NCBI RefSeq assembly: GCF_001261775.1 | Contig: NZ_LN868538.1 | Location: 930,001-994,000, forward strand | From: Anaeromassilibacillus senegalensis | GTDB taxonomy: Bacteria > Bacillota > Clostridia > Oscillospirales > Acutalibacteraceae | Direction of reading: 5' to 3' | DNA: 64,000 bases | Part shown: piece after piece, positions 34,471 to 43,204 of the stretch | How the letters are laid out: each line of letters starts with the position of its first letter | Numbering within the stretch: position 1 is the first letter of the stretch | Notes under the pieces: generated by a model | Seen by the model: the letters and a program-made list of their open reading frames with translations, nothing else | Told to the model about the DNA's origin: nothing | The model's database searches: none | Position numbers and translations under genes: made by a program

Positions 34471-34487
34471 TTTTCATCTCCGCGCAT

Positions 34488-34522
34488 TAAAAAGCCCCCG
34501 GCTGCGATTGCAGCCGGGGGCT
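34488..34522 (-). terminator. Terminator of nifJ
   Basis: Minus strand: AGCCCCCGGCTGC...GCAGCCGGGGGCT (34493-34522) followed by TTTTT. Confidence 0.88.
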
Positions 34523-34566
34523 CACCTGTTCCGTCAAAAAGGTCTATGCTGAATTTTGCATTTATC

Positions 34567-37500
34567 TTATTCGGTAATGCCTTTTGCGAGCTTCTCAAGA
34601 TGCTCGTAGTTCTCCTTGGCAACCTGCTCCGCTTCTGTGAAGAGCTTCTCTGCACGCTCCGGGAACGCACGGGTCAGGGAGTTGTAACGAACCTCGCCCA
34701 TGATGAAGTCGCGATAGCTGGCGGTCGGCGCCTTGCTGTCGAGCATGAACGGATTCTTGCCCTCTTCCTTGAGTCTCGGGTCGTAGCGGAAGTTCTGCCA
34801 GTAACCGGCCTCAACCGCCTTCTTCTCTTCCTTCTGCGCGATGCTCATACCGCCCTTAATGCCGTGGTTGATGCAGGGCGCGTAAGCGATGATCAGGGAC
34901 GGGCCGTTGTAGCTCTCCGCTTCCTTGATCGCCTTGATGGTCTGGTTCATGTCAGCACCCATCGCGATGTGTGCCACATAAACATAACCGTAGCTCATGG
35001 CAATTGCCGGGAGATCCTTCTTCTTCGTCGCCTTACCGGTCGCCGCGAACTGCGCCACGGAGCCGATCGGGGTGGACTTGGAAGCCTGTCCGCCGGTGTT
35101 GGAGTACACTTCGGTATCGAAGACCAGGATGTTCACGTTCTCGCCGGAAGCAATGACATGATCCAGGCCGCCGAAGCCGATATCATATGCCCAGCCGTCG
35201 CCGCCGAAGATCCACATGGACTTCTTCGCGAGGAAGTCTTTGTCCTTCAGGGTCTTCTGGGACAGCTCACAGCCTGCCGCAGCAGCCTTCTCCAGCTCCG
35301 GAATCAGAGCGTCGGTGGCGGCGCGGTTGGTGCTGCTGTTGTCAAAGGTATCCAGATAGGTCTTGCAAGCATCCTTCATCTCTGCAGAGGCCTGCTCGGA
35401 AGCAGCAATCTTCTCCACATACTCAGCCAGTCTGCCGCGCACAGCGTTCTGTGCCAGCGTCATGCCAAGGCCGAACTCTGCGTTGTCCTCAAACAGGGAG
35501 TTGGACCATGCCGGGCCGTGACCCTTTTCGTTCATGGTGTACGGGGTAGACGGTGCGGAACCGCCCCAGATGGAGGAACAGCCCGTCGCATTGGCGATAA
35601 ACATTCTATCGCCGAAGAGCTGGGTCACCAGCTTGGCATACGGAGTCTCACCGCAGCCTGCGCATGCGCCGGAGAACTCAAGCAGCGGCTGCTTGAACTG
35701 GCTGCCCTTGACGGTGGCCTCCTTGAACTTCTCGAGGACTTCCGGCTTCGGAGCCAGATTGCGGCCGTAGTTGAAGCCTTCCTGGCTCGGCAGCTGGGAT
35801 TCCATCGGCTTCATGACGAGAGCCTTCTCGCCCTTCATGCCCGGGCAAACCTGTGCGCAGGAACCGCAGCCTGTGCAGTCCATCGCGGAGATCGTGATAG
35901 CAAACTTCATGCCCGGCATACCGGTCATGTCCTTAACCTTCTGGCTTTCCGGCGCGTTCTTCGCCTCTTCCTCTGTCATGACCGCCGGGCGGATAACCGC
36001 GTGCGGGCAGACATAGGAGCAGAAGTTACACTGGATACAATTTTCCGGCACCCACTGCGGAACATCGATCGCGATGCAGCGCTTCTCATAAGCGGAGGAG
36101 CCGTTCGGCGCGGTGCCGTCTTCCATGCCCAGGTTGACAAAGGCAGAAACCGGCAGTTCGTTGCCCTTATATTTGTTGCAGGGATTCAGGAAGCCGTCCA
36201 CATAGGCGACGGTATCCGGGTTGCCCTCGGTCGCGGCGACAACCTTCTCCGCGTCCACAGCGTTCTTCCAGGACTCCGGCACGTTGACCTTGTGATACTC
36301 GGTCGCGCCGCGCTCGATCGCCGCATGGTTCATGGCGACAATCTTCTCGCCCTTCTTGCTGTAGGACTTGGTAGCGGCGTCCTTCATATACTGGATTGCC
36401 TCATCCTTCGGGATGATATTGGCAATGCTGAAGAATGCGGACTGCAGGATCGTATTGATACGGCTGCCCAGTCCGATTTCCTTGCCCAGCTTCACGCCGT
36501 CGATGGTGTAGAAGTTCACGTTGTTTTCCGCGATATACTTCTTCATCTTAGCCGGCAGATGCTGATCCAGCTCTTCGTCGCTCCACAGGCAGTTCAGCAG
36601 GAAGCTGCCGCCCGGCTTGACATCCTGCACCATGTCGTACTCGTCGACATAGGAGGGCTTATGGCAGGCCACAAAGTCGGCCTTGCTGACATAATAGGTG
36701 GATTTAATCGGCTTGTCGCCAAAACGCAGGTGGGAAACCGTCAGGCCGCCGGACTTCTTGGAGTCGTAAGCGAAGTAACCCTGTGCGTACATATCGGTGT
36801 GATCGCCGATGATCTTGATGGAGTTCTTGTTCGCGCCGACGGTGCCGTCCGCGCCAAGGCCCCAGAATTTACAGGAGGTGATACCCTTCGGCGTGGTATC
36901 CGGATTCTCTTTGACTTCCAGGGACAGGTTGGTGACGTCGTCCACGATGCCGATGGTGAAGCGCTTCTTCGGGGAATCGCTCTCCATGTTACGGAATACG
37001 GAAACGATGTGCGCCGGGGTGGTGTCCTTGGAACCGAGGCCGTAACGGCCGGTCAGAACCTTTACGCCGTCGAACTTGGTGCCGCTCAGAGCAGCCAGAA
37101 CGTCCAGATACAGCGGCTCGCCAACGGAGCCCGGCTCTCTGGTTCTGTCAAGCACGGAGATGGTCTTGACCGTCTCCGGCAGGGAGTCGACCAGATAATC
37201 CGCGACAAACGGGCGATACAGGTGTACCTTGACCATACCGACCTTCTCGCCGGCAGCGTTCATGTAGTCCACAACTTCTTCCGCACACTCGCAGACGGAG
37301 CCCATCGCGATGATGACCTTGTCCGCATCCGGCGCGCCATAGTAGTTGAAGGGCTTGTAATCGGTGCCGATCTTCGCGTTGACCTGGTTCATGTAGTCCA
37401 CAACGATCGCCGGAAGCGCATCGTAGAACTTGTTGCCGGCCTCGCTCGCCTGGAAGAACGTATCGTCGTTCTGCGCGGTGCCGCGGGTAACCGGATGCTC

Positions 37501-38130
37501 CGGGTTCAGGGAACGGCGGCGGTATGCGTCAACCGCATCCCAATCCAGCATGTCCGCCAGATCCTCATAGTCCCAGGTTTCAATCTTCTGAACTTCGTGG
37601 GATGTACGGAAACCATCGAAGAAATGGAGGAACGGCACACGGCCTTTGATAGCGGCAAGATGCGCTACAGCGCCCAGGTCCATGACCTCCTGCGGGCTGT
37701 TGGAGCAGAGCATTGCATAACCGGTCTGGCGGCACGCGTTAATGTCGGTGTGATCGCCAAAGATGCTCAGCGCATGGGTAGCGAGGGAACGGGCGGAGCA
37801 ATGGATAACGCCCGGCAGGAATTCGCCGGCCATCTTATACATGTTCGGGATCATCAGGAGAAGGCCCTGGGAAGCGGTATACGTGGTGGTCAGCGCGCCG
37901 GCGGAAAGAGCGCCGTGCACCGCACCTGCCGCGCCGGCCTCGGACTGCATCTCGGTGACCTGTACTTCTCTTCCAAAGAGGTTCTTTCTGCCTACTGCGG
38001 CATACTTGTCCGTCTCATCTGCCATCGGAGAGGACGGGGTGATCGGGTAGATAGCAGCAACGTCTGTAAACGCATACGATACGTGCGCGGCAGCCGTGTT
38101 GCCATCCATGGTTTTTCTCTGTCTTGCCAT
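34567..38130 (-). CDS. nifJ: Pyruvate:ferredoxin (flavodoxin) oxidoreductase
   Basis: 1187 residues from ATG 38130 (MARQRKTMDGNTA), ten bases after AGGAGG; a longer frame to 38184 has no site. Single-chain enzyme converting pyruvate and CoA to acetyl-CoA, CO2 and reduced ferredoxin. Domains in order: 'YPITPSSPMADETDKYA' (domain I), the CoA-interacting and gamma parts, two [4Fe-4S] motifs ('CIQCNFCSYVCPHAVIRP' and 'CTGCGSCAQVCPG'), and the TPP domain ('GDGWAYDIGFGGLDHV', 'VFDTEVYSNTGGQ'). Cys in 'GACAGCGETPYAK' fits the third cluster. Highly biased codons suggest strong expression. Monocistronic. Confidence 0.97.
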   Translation of the reverse strand: MARQRKTMDGNTAAAHVSYAFTDVAAIYPITPSSPMADETDKYAAVGRKNLFGREVQVTEMQSEAGAAGAVHGALSAGALTTTYTASQGLLLMIPNMYKMAGEFLPGVIHCSARSLATHALSIFGDHTDINACRQTGYAMLCSNSPQEVMDLGAVAHLAAIKGRVPFLHFFDGFRTSHEVQKIETWDYEDLADMLDWDAVDAYRRRSLNPEHPVTRGTAQNDDTFFQASEAGNKFYDALPAIVVDYMNQVNAKIGTDYKPFNYYGAPDADKVIIAMGSVCECAEEVVDYMNAAGEKVGMVKVHLYRPFVADYLVDSLPETVKTISVLDRTREPGSVGEPLYLDVLAALSGTKFDGVKVLTGRYGLGSKDTTPAHIVSVFRNMESDSPKKRFTIGIVDDVTNLSLEVKENPDTTPKGITSCKFWGLGADGTVGANKNSIKIIGDHTDMYAQGYFAYDSKKSGGLTVSHLRFGDKPIKSTYYVSKADFVACHKPSYVDEYDMVQDVKPGGSFLLNCLWSDEELDQHLPAKMKKYIAENNVNFYTIDGVKLGKEIGLGSRINTILQSAFFSIANIIPKDEAIQYMKDAATKSYSKKGEKIVAMNHAAIERGATEYHKVNVPESWKNAVDAEKVVAATEGNPDTVAYVDGFLNPCNKYKGNELPVSAFVNLGMEDGTAPNGSSAYEKRCIAIDVPQWVPENCIQCNFCSYVCPHAVIRPAVMTEEEAKNAPESQKVKDMTGMPGMKFAITISAMDCTGCGSCAQVCPGMKGEKALVMKPMESQLPSQEGFNYGRNLAPKPEVLEKFKEATVKGSQFKQPLLEFSGACAGCGETPYAKLVTQLFGDRMFIANATGCSSIWGGSAPSTPYTMNEKGHGPAWSNSLFEDNAEFGLGMTLAQNAVRGRLAEYVEKIAASEQASAEMKDACKTYLDTFDNSSTNRAATDALIPELEKAAAAGCELSQKTLKDKDFLAKKSMWIFGGDGWAYDIGFGGLDHVIASGENVNILVFDTEVYSNTGGQASKSTPIGSVAQFAATGKATKKKDLPAIAMSYGYVYVAHIAMGADMNQTIKAIKEAESYNGPSLIIAYAPCINHGIKGGMSIAQKEEKKAVEAGYWQNFRYDPRLKEEGKNPFMLDSKAPTASYRDFIMGEVRYNSLTRAFPERAEKLFTEAEQVAKENYEHLEKLAKGITE

Positions 38131-38168
38131 ATAATATTTTCCTCCTTTAAGGATATTGTATTTCTTCC

Positions 38169-38228
38169 GGTACAATACACCCACACTGTACCAATCTAAA
38201 TTTTAGCATCTTTTATGGCGCATGTAAA
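38169..38228 (-). promoter_or_regulatory. nifJ promoter and a downstream inverted repeat
   Basis: Minus strand: -35 TTTACA (38223-38228), 17 bases, -10 TAAAAT (38200-38205). GGTACA (38169-38174) and TGTACC (38187-38192) form a six-base inverted repeat at the likely transcript start, a possible operator. From 38229 to 38513 no gene is evident. Confidence 0.65.
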
Positions 38229-38513
38229 GGAAAAAACGGGATTTGTATGGATAAAGTCGGAAGAAACAAACGGGTGGCTTCCAGAAAATTCCTTTTGCAT
38301 CCGGCTTTGGGCGGAATTCCCCCGTTTGGGGCACGCAGGGCCGGTTTCCGTCCGATTGCGGTACTGCGCCCTCCAGACCTCGCCGCCGCGCGTTGCGTTG
38401 CGGCCCCGCGCGTCCGCAGCCTGTTTGACAGCCGGCGGCTGAATAGGCTACAATAAGAATTACCATACTAACATTATAATATGCAGGTTTTTCCTGCCGA
38501 AAGGGGAAAATTT

Positions 38514-39911
38514 ATGCCTCCCGAACCCGCGGGCCATCTACTGTCCATGGGGGCGCAGGCCGTGCAGACGGCTGAAAGCTCCAGCGTCATCCTTCCGATC
38601 CTCCTGCTGATCGTCCTGATCCTGATCAACGCGTTTTTCGCCGCGTCGGAGATCGCCATCATCACGTTGAACGACAACCGCATCAAAAAGATGGCGGAGG
38701 AGGGCAACAAGAAGGCCAAACGCATTTTGAAGCTGACCAAGGACTCCAGCCGTTTCCTCGCCACCATTCAGGTGGGCGTGACGCTGGCGGGCTTTTTGAC
38801 CTCCGCCGCAGCCGCGCAGACCTTTGCCGGAAAGCTGGCGGGCCTGTTTTCCTTTCTGCCCATTCCATACGACGTGCTGTCCGGCGTTTCCACCGTGCTG
38901 GTCACGCTGGTGCTTTCCTATTTCTCGCTGATTTTCGGCGAGCTGGTCCCCAAAAAGATCGCCATGCAGCGCGCGGAAAAGCTGGCGTTCCGCTTTGTCG
39001 GGGTCCTGCGCTGGGTTTCCGCCGCGTTCCATCCGTTCATCTCGTTTCTGACGCACTCCACCAACCTGGTGCTGCGCCTGATGGGCTTTGACCCCCACCA
39101 GAACGAACAGACCGTCACCGAGGAAGAAATTCTCATGATGGTGGACCAGGGCGAGGAAAAGGGCGTGATCGGCGAGAGCGCCAAGGACATGATTTCCAAT
39201 ATTTTTGACTTCAGCGATTCCACCGTCGACGAGGTGATGACGCACCGCACCGACGTTTCCGCCGTAGAGGATACCGCCACCATCCAGGACGTGGTAAACC
39301 TCTCCATTGAGGAGGGCTTCTCCCGCATCCCCGTGTACCACGAGGACCTGGATACCATTCTGGGCATCGTCTACGTCAAGGACCTTTTGCAGTATGTGGG
39401 CAAAGAGGCCCGGCAGGACACCCCCATTACCAGCCTGATGCGCACCGCCTATTTTGTGCCGGAAACCAAGCGCTGCAGCCAGCTCTTTACGGAGATGACG
39501 GAGCGCAAGGTGCAGATTGCCATTATCGTGGACGAATACGGCGGCACGGAAGGCATTATCACCATGGAGGACCTTCTGGAATCCATTGTGGGAAATATTC
39601 AGGACGAATACGACCACGAGGAAGAGGACATTTTTCAGGTGGGCGATAACAAATTCACTGTCGACGGCACCACGCCCATCGATGAAATCTCCGACCTGGT
39701 CGGTGTGGAACTCCCGGAGGGCGACTACGATACCATCGCGGGCTTCATGGTGGAGCAGCTGGGCCGCATTCCCAAACCGGAGGAGCACCCGAGCATCGAT
39801 TTTGACCGGTTGACCCTGACCGTGATGGCGGTGGACGACCGGCGCATTGCAAAGCTGTTGATCGAAAAACATGTCCCAGAACCGGATGGCGAAGAGGACG
39901 AGGACGAATAG
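38514..39911 (+). CDS. CNNM/CorC-type membrane protein with CBS pair (hemolysin C family)
   Basis: Start ATG 38514 after AAAGGGG. About 465 residues: a DUF21 (CNNM) membrane domain with 'INAFFAASEIAIITLN' and 'SLIFGELVPKKIAMQRAEKLA', two CBS domains ('VMTHRTDVSAVEDTATIQDVVNL', 'SLMRTAYFVPETKRCSQLF', with 'DEYGGTEGIITMEDLLE' ending them) and a CorC_HlyC domain. Known relatives export or regulate Mg2+/Co2+; MgtE-independent magnesium efflux is likely. The acidic tail is unremarkable. Followed by repeat R5. Confidence 0.93.
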   Translation: MPPEPAGHLLSMGAQAVQTAESSSVILPILLLIVLILINAFFAASEIAIITLNDNRIKKMAEEGNKKAKRILKLTKDSSRFLATIQVGVTLAGFLTSAAAAQTFAGKLAGLFSFLPIPYDVLSGVSTVLVTLVLSYFSLIFGELVPKKIAMQRAEKLAFRFVGVLRWVSAAFHPFISFLTHSTNLVLRLMGFDPHQNEQTVTEEEILMMVDQGEEKGVIGESAKDMISNIFDFSDSTVDEVMTHRTDVSAVEDTATIQDVVNLSIEEGFSRIPVYHEDLDTILGIVYVKDLLQYVGKEARQDTPITSLMRTAYFVPETKRCSQLFTEMTERKVQIAIIVDEYGGTEGIITMEDLLESIVGNIQDEYDHEEEDIFQVGDNKFTVDGTTPIDEISDLVGVELPEGDYDTIAGFMVEQLGRIPKPEEHPSIDFDRLTLTVMAVDDRRIAKLLIEKHVPEPDGEEDEDE

Positions 39912-40029
39912 GACAGAGCGCAGATGCAAACACACGTTTTGCATGAAGTCTTTGCTGTCTCTTTTTAAAGCGACATATAGTCCCCGGCGAAAGCCGGAGA
40001 ACAGAGAAAAGCCACAGAAGGAACTGGAT

Positions 40030-40275
40030 GCCTCGCAAAGAACCATATCACTCGTTCCCACTCGCTCTTCTCAGGAAGAGAGTTCCGCTCCTTGCGAGGA
40101 GCGGCAAAGGGCGCTGCCCTTTGAACCTGCCACCTTTCAGAAAGGTGGAGAAACACGTTTTGACTATCACCTGCAAGGTAAAAATGATCCTCGCCGCCTT
40201 TAGACATATGTTAAGAATTGTCCGCAAGGTAAAAACGGTTTCCGCCGTAGGCGCGTCCCGACTGGAGGTCCAGAA
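40030..40275 (-). repeat. Dispersed structured intergenic repeat, copy R5
   Basis: Reverse orientation; conserved end at 40046-40074. Hairpins 3, 2 and 1 at 40085-40104, 40105-40123 and 40130-40148 match R1 and R2 in order, with compensated stem changes. A 5' module with GCGCGTCCCGACTGGAGGTC follows to about 40272. Confidence 0.8.
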
Positions 40276-40364
40276 AAGCGGTAAAACACATTTTACCTTT
40301 CACTCAGCGCTGCAAACAAAAAAGACTGTCCTGCACATCCACGTAAAGCTTTACTCAATTTTTC

Positions 40365-40430
40365 TCGAAAAATTGCAGATTCCAAAGGCAGAGCCTTTGG
40401 TCGCACGCCGCAGCGGGCGAAATCCCCATT
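40365..40430 (+). repeat. Fragment of the dispersed repeat (R6)
   Basis: TTCCAAAGGCAGAGCCTTTGG and the following TCG match hairpin 2 of R1 in sequence and orientation; the rest of the unit is missing. Fills most of the gap before the XRE gene. Confidence 0.5.
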
Positions 40431-40505
40431 ATTATTTCATTATTAAAAAACATATTTATATCTCCCAGCCGGATGCATACGATAACGCTATGTCTCCGGC
40501 TGTTT

Positions 40506-40757
40506 TTATTCCTTTTTACGCCTCTGCTTTATGATTGGATATGGTTTGCTTATATAGGTACGCCCCAGTAAATAATCCGTACTCACACCATAATAATCCG
40601 CCCAACACACCAGGCAGTCCAACGGCATATTAGATACTCCACGCTCATAGTCCGAATACCTTGACTGCGCCACGTGCAGCAGCTTCGCTATTTTGCTCTG
40701 TGATAAATCATGATCTTCTCTCAAATCCCGCAGCCTTTGATAGACCATCTGTGTCAT
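40506..40757 (-). CDS. XRE-family regulator
   Basis: 83 residues from ATG 40757. HTH_3: 'LRDLREDHDLSQSKIAKLLHVAQSRYSDYERGVSNMPLDCLVCWADYYGVSTDYLLG'. The basic tail ends 'KQRRKKE'. A 26-base perfect palindrome lies 49 bases upstream, in the position of its -35, so autoregulation is likely (inference). Confidence 0.9.
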   Translation of the reverse strand: MTQMVYQRLRDLREDHDLSQSKIAKLLHVAQSRYSDYERGVSNMPLDCLVCWADYYGVSTDYLLGRTYISKPYPIIKQRRKKE

Positions 40758-40805
40758 CTCTCCAGTATTAAAAGATTATCTGTATCATAACACAGCGAGT
40801 CCTTT

Positions 40806-40831
40806 CACATCAGTGATTTATCACTGATGTG
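40806..40831. promoter_or_regulatory. Perfect 26-base palindrome, candidate operator
   Basis: Arms CACATCAGTGAT and ATCACTGATGTG with TT between. It lies between the XRE gene (minus) and the queT leader (plus), with TATGAT for the XRE gene at about 40783-40788. It could serve either direction; a terminator role is unlikely without a T run. Confidence 0.6.
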
Positions 40832-40933
40832 TTCCCAAATTTGTGAGGTTTTTTGACCTCTCACTCCGCGGCTTTATGAAATCTTAATGGACACCTTGCT
40901 TTTATCTATGAATTGTAGTACATTAAGAGAACT

Positions 40934-41002
40934 GCCTGAAATATCATTTGCAATCAGGCGGGGTCAGTCGCAAGCTCCTGACCTTAAAGAAAACTACGGA
41001 GG
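40934..41002 (+). promoter_or_regulatory. Structured leader of queT, candidate preQ1 riboswitch
   Basis: Two stems, GCCTGA/TCAGGC (40934-40959) and GGTCAG/CTGACC (40962-40983), then an A-rich strand and the ribosome site GGAGG at 40998-41002. CTCC at 40975-40978 could pair with GGAG and block translation. QueT genes are classic preQ1-riboswitch targets and a class III form is known in this bacterial family, but I could not match a consensus base by base. Confidence 0.4.
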
Positions 41003-41010
41003 AATTCAAA

Positions 41011-41556
41011 ATGAGAAAACAGTCCCGCAGTGCGGTGTTTCTGGCGCAGGGCGCCATGATCGCCGCCGTCTACACCGTGCTCACCCTGATGGCCGCCGCG
41101 CTGAACCTGGCCTACGGCCCGGTCCAGTTCCGATTCTCGGAAGCGCTGACCATCCTTCCCCTGTTCACACCCGCCGCCATTCCCGGTTTGACGCTCGGCT
41201 GCCTGCTGAGCAACATTTTCAGCGGATACGGCGCGGCGGATATGATCTTCGGCACGCTGGCCACTTTCCTGGCGGCCGTGGGGACCCGCATGCTGCGGAA
41301 CGTTCGTATAAAAAACATCCCTTGGCTCGCGCCCCTGCCGCCGGTGCTGTTTAACGCAGCCATCATCGGCGCGGAGATCGCGATTCTGACCCCGGGCGGG
41401 TTCCTGTGGTCCGGCTTTACCGCCGCCGCGCTTTCCGTCGGCCTGGGCGAACTGGCGGTCTGCTATCTGCTGGGCCTGCCGCTCGCCATTCTGCTGGAAC
41501 GCACCGGCCTGGTCCGCTACCTTTCCACGGAACCGGTTCCATCGCTGCACCGCTGA
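41011..41556 (+). CDS. queT: QueT-family queuosine-precursor transporter
   Basis: Start ATG 41011 after GGAGG. 181 residues, about five membrane helices. 'LAYGPVQFRFSEALTILPLFTPAAIPGLTLGCLLSNIF' is the family signature (substrate-specificity subunit of ECF-type importers). Imports preQ1 or queuine for tRNA modification; the energy-coupling proteins are elsewhere. A structured leader precedes it. Confidence 0.94.
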   Translation: MRKQSRSAVFLAQGAMIAAVYTVLTLMAAALNLAYGPVQFRFSEALTILPLFTPAAIPGLTLGCLLSNIFSGYGAADMIFGTLATFLAAVGTRMLRNVRIKNIPWLAPLPPVLFNAAIIGAEIAILTPGGFLWSGFTAAALSVGLGELAVCYLLGLPLAILLERTGLVRYLSTEPVPSLHR

Positions 41557-41600
41557 TTCCATATTACGCGCTTCTTTAATAACAACCGAGGTGATTTGAG

Positions 41601-42983
41601 TTGCAGGAAGGTCCGTCTTTATTCAAACGTGTCAAAAGCACCGCCCCTGTTCGTCTGATCGTCGCCAGCTTCCTTTTGATTATCCTGGTTGGTTCCGCAC
41701 TGCTGGCAACGCCCTTCGCCACGCACAGCGGCGAGGCGACGCACTACGTGGACGCGTTGTTCACCGCCACCTCCGCCACCTGCGTCACGGGTCTTGTCCC
41801 CTTTGACACCTGGACGCATTGGAACGGCTTTGGGCAGATTGTCATTCTGTTCCTGATCCAGATCGGCGGCTTGGGCGTCGTGACCTTTACCACCGGCTTT
41901 ACTCTGCTGGCCCGCCGGAAGCTGGGCCTGCGGGAGCTGCAGCTCGCCAGCGAAAACACGGCCGGGAACACCATGCACGTATACCAGCTGGTCAAGATCA
42001 TTCTCGCCTTCACGATCTCCTGTGAACTGATCGGTGCGCTGGTGCTGATGCTGCGTTTTGTCCCGCAGTTCGGCATGCGCGGCGTTTGGGTTTCCCTGTT
42101 CATTGCCGTTTCAGCCTATTGCAACGCGGGATTTGACATTCTCGGCTTTCAAACGCCGGACGCCAGCCTGATGAACTACGCCGGGGACCCGCTGGTATGC
42201 ATCCCCGTGGCACTGCTGATCATTCTGGGCGGCCTCGGTTTTATTGTCATCAACGACATCTACTTTGCCAAGCTGTCCCCCAAATTTCATAAAAAAAACA
42301 TGATGCACCTCAATCTGCATTCCTGCATCGTCCTGCGCATGACATTGATCCTGCTGGTGATCGGCACCATTGGATTTTTGTTGTTTGAGTGGAACAACAC
42401 TCTGCACAGTATGAACGTTGGAGAGAAAGTTCTGGCATCGTTCTTCCAGTCCACCAGCGCGCGGACGGCGGGCTTCGCCTCCATCGACATCGCGGGCGAA
42501 CACGACATCACCAAGCTGTTTACCATTATCTTGATGTTCATCGGCGCGGCGCCCGCCGGCACGGGCGGCGGTATCAAGGTGACCACCTTTGTCGTACTGC
42601 TGGCCACAGTATACAGCGTGATGCGCGGCAACGAGGACACGACGATTCAACACCGGCGCATTGATAAAAGTACGGTTTACAAATCGCTCGCCATTGTCAC
42701 CGTGGGCCTTTTGGTGGTCCTCTGTACCACCGGATTGATCCTCTCCCTGAACACACACCCGATCAGCGCGGTCGACGCGCTGTTTGAAGCGACTTCCGCC
42801 TTCGGCACGGTGGGCCTGACCGCAGGCGTCACGCCCCATTTGAGTTTTGCGTCGAAGCTGGCCGTCAGCTTTACCATGTTTATCGGGCGCGTCGGGCCGA
42901 TCTCCTTGGCGCTGGCAATCGCCATGAAGCGCGCGCGGTATAAGGGGTCCGTTTTGCCGGAGGGCAAGGTCGTCGTCGGTTGA
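41601..42983 (+). CDS. ktrB: Potassium uptake protein, TrkH/KtrB type
   Basis: TTG start at 41601 after GAGGTGATT. 460 residues with four MPM repeats. Filter loops: 'ATSATCVTGL', 'YCNAGFD', 'TSARTAGF' and 'TSAFGTVGLT'. This is the membrane channel subunit; the KtrA/TrkA nucleotide-binding gate is not in the next gene, which is unusual for Firmicutes but may be encoded elsewhere. A hairpin follows. Confidence 0.95.
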   Translation: MQEGPSLFKRVKSTAPVRLIVASFLLIILVGSALLATPFATHSGEATHYVDALFTATSATCVTGLVPFDTWTHWNGFGQIVILFLIQIGGLGVVTFTTGFTLLARRKLGLRELQLASENTAGNTMHVYQLVKIILAFTISCELIGALVLMLRFVPQFGMRGVWVSLFIAVSAYCNAGFDILGFQTPDASLMNYAGDPLVCIPVALLIILGGLGFIVINDIYFAKLSPKFHKKNMMHLNLHSCIVLRMTLILLVIGTIGFLLFEWNNTLHSMNVGEKVLASFFQSTSARTAGFASIDIAGEHDITKLFTIILMFIGAAPAGTGGGIKVTTFVVLLATVYSVMRGNEDTTIQHRRIDKSTVYKSLAIVTVGLLVVLCTTGLILSLNTHPISAVDALFEATSAFGTVGLTAGVTPHLSFASKLAVSFTMFIGRVGPISLALAIAMKRARYKGSVLPEGKVVVG

Positions 42984-42996
42984 TCAAAAAGAATAC

Positions 42997-43040
42997 ACCG
43001 CCTCCTGCTGGAAATGAAAGTCCAACGTGAGGCGGTTTTC
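42997..43040 (+). terminator. Terminator of ktrB
   Basis: ACCGCCTC (42997-43004) pairs with GAGGCGGT (43029-43036), followed by TTTTC. Confidence 0.7.
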
Positions 43041-43121
43041 TATTCTGTTTTTATATACAAATCGTATATATTATATTTTAATTTCCAGTTTGTTGTTTAA
43101 AGAATCTGTTATCGAACAAGC

Positions 43122-43160
43122 AAGGGCCGGTCCCCGTAGTTTTAACGGGAACCGGCCCTT
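43122..43160 (-). terminator. Terminator of the TasA-like gene
   Basis: AAGGGCCGGT/ACCGGCCCTT outer stem with an inner CCCGT/ACGGG; T-rich sequence on the minus-strand side is weak. Confidence 0.6.
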
Positions 43161-43204
43161 GCCGATTGTTTTGCTTTATTTTAAGAGTACGATTTTTGCT
43201 TTCT

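Noticed and set aside
34345..38199. 1284-codon plus-strand frame opposite nifJ
   Set aside because: Shadow of the highly biased nifJ gene, which has all iron-sulfur and TPP motifs.
40467..40505. AGCCGGA/TCCGGCT stem next to the XRE gene as terminator
   Set aside because: The inner part does not pair well and the T run is on the wrong side for the minus-strand gene; left unannotated.
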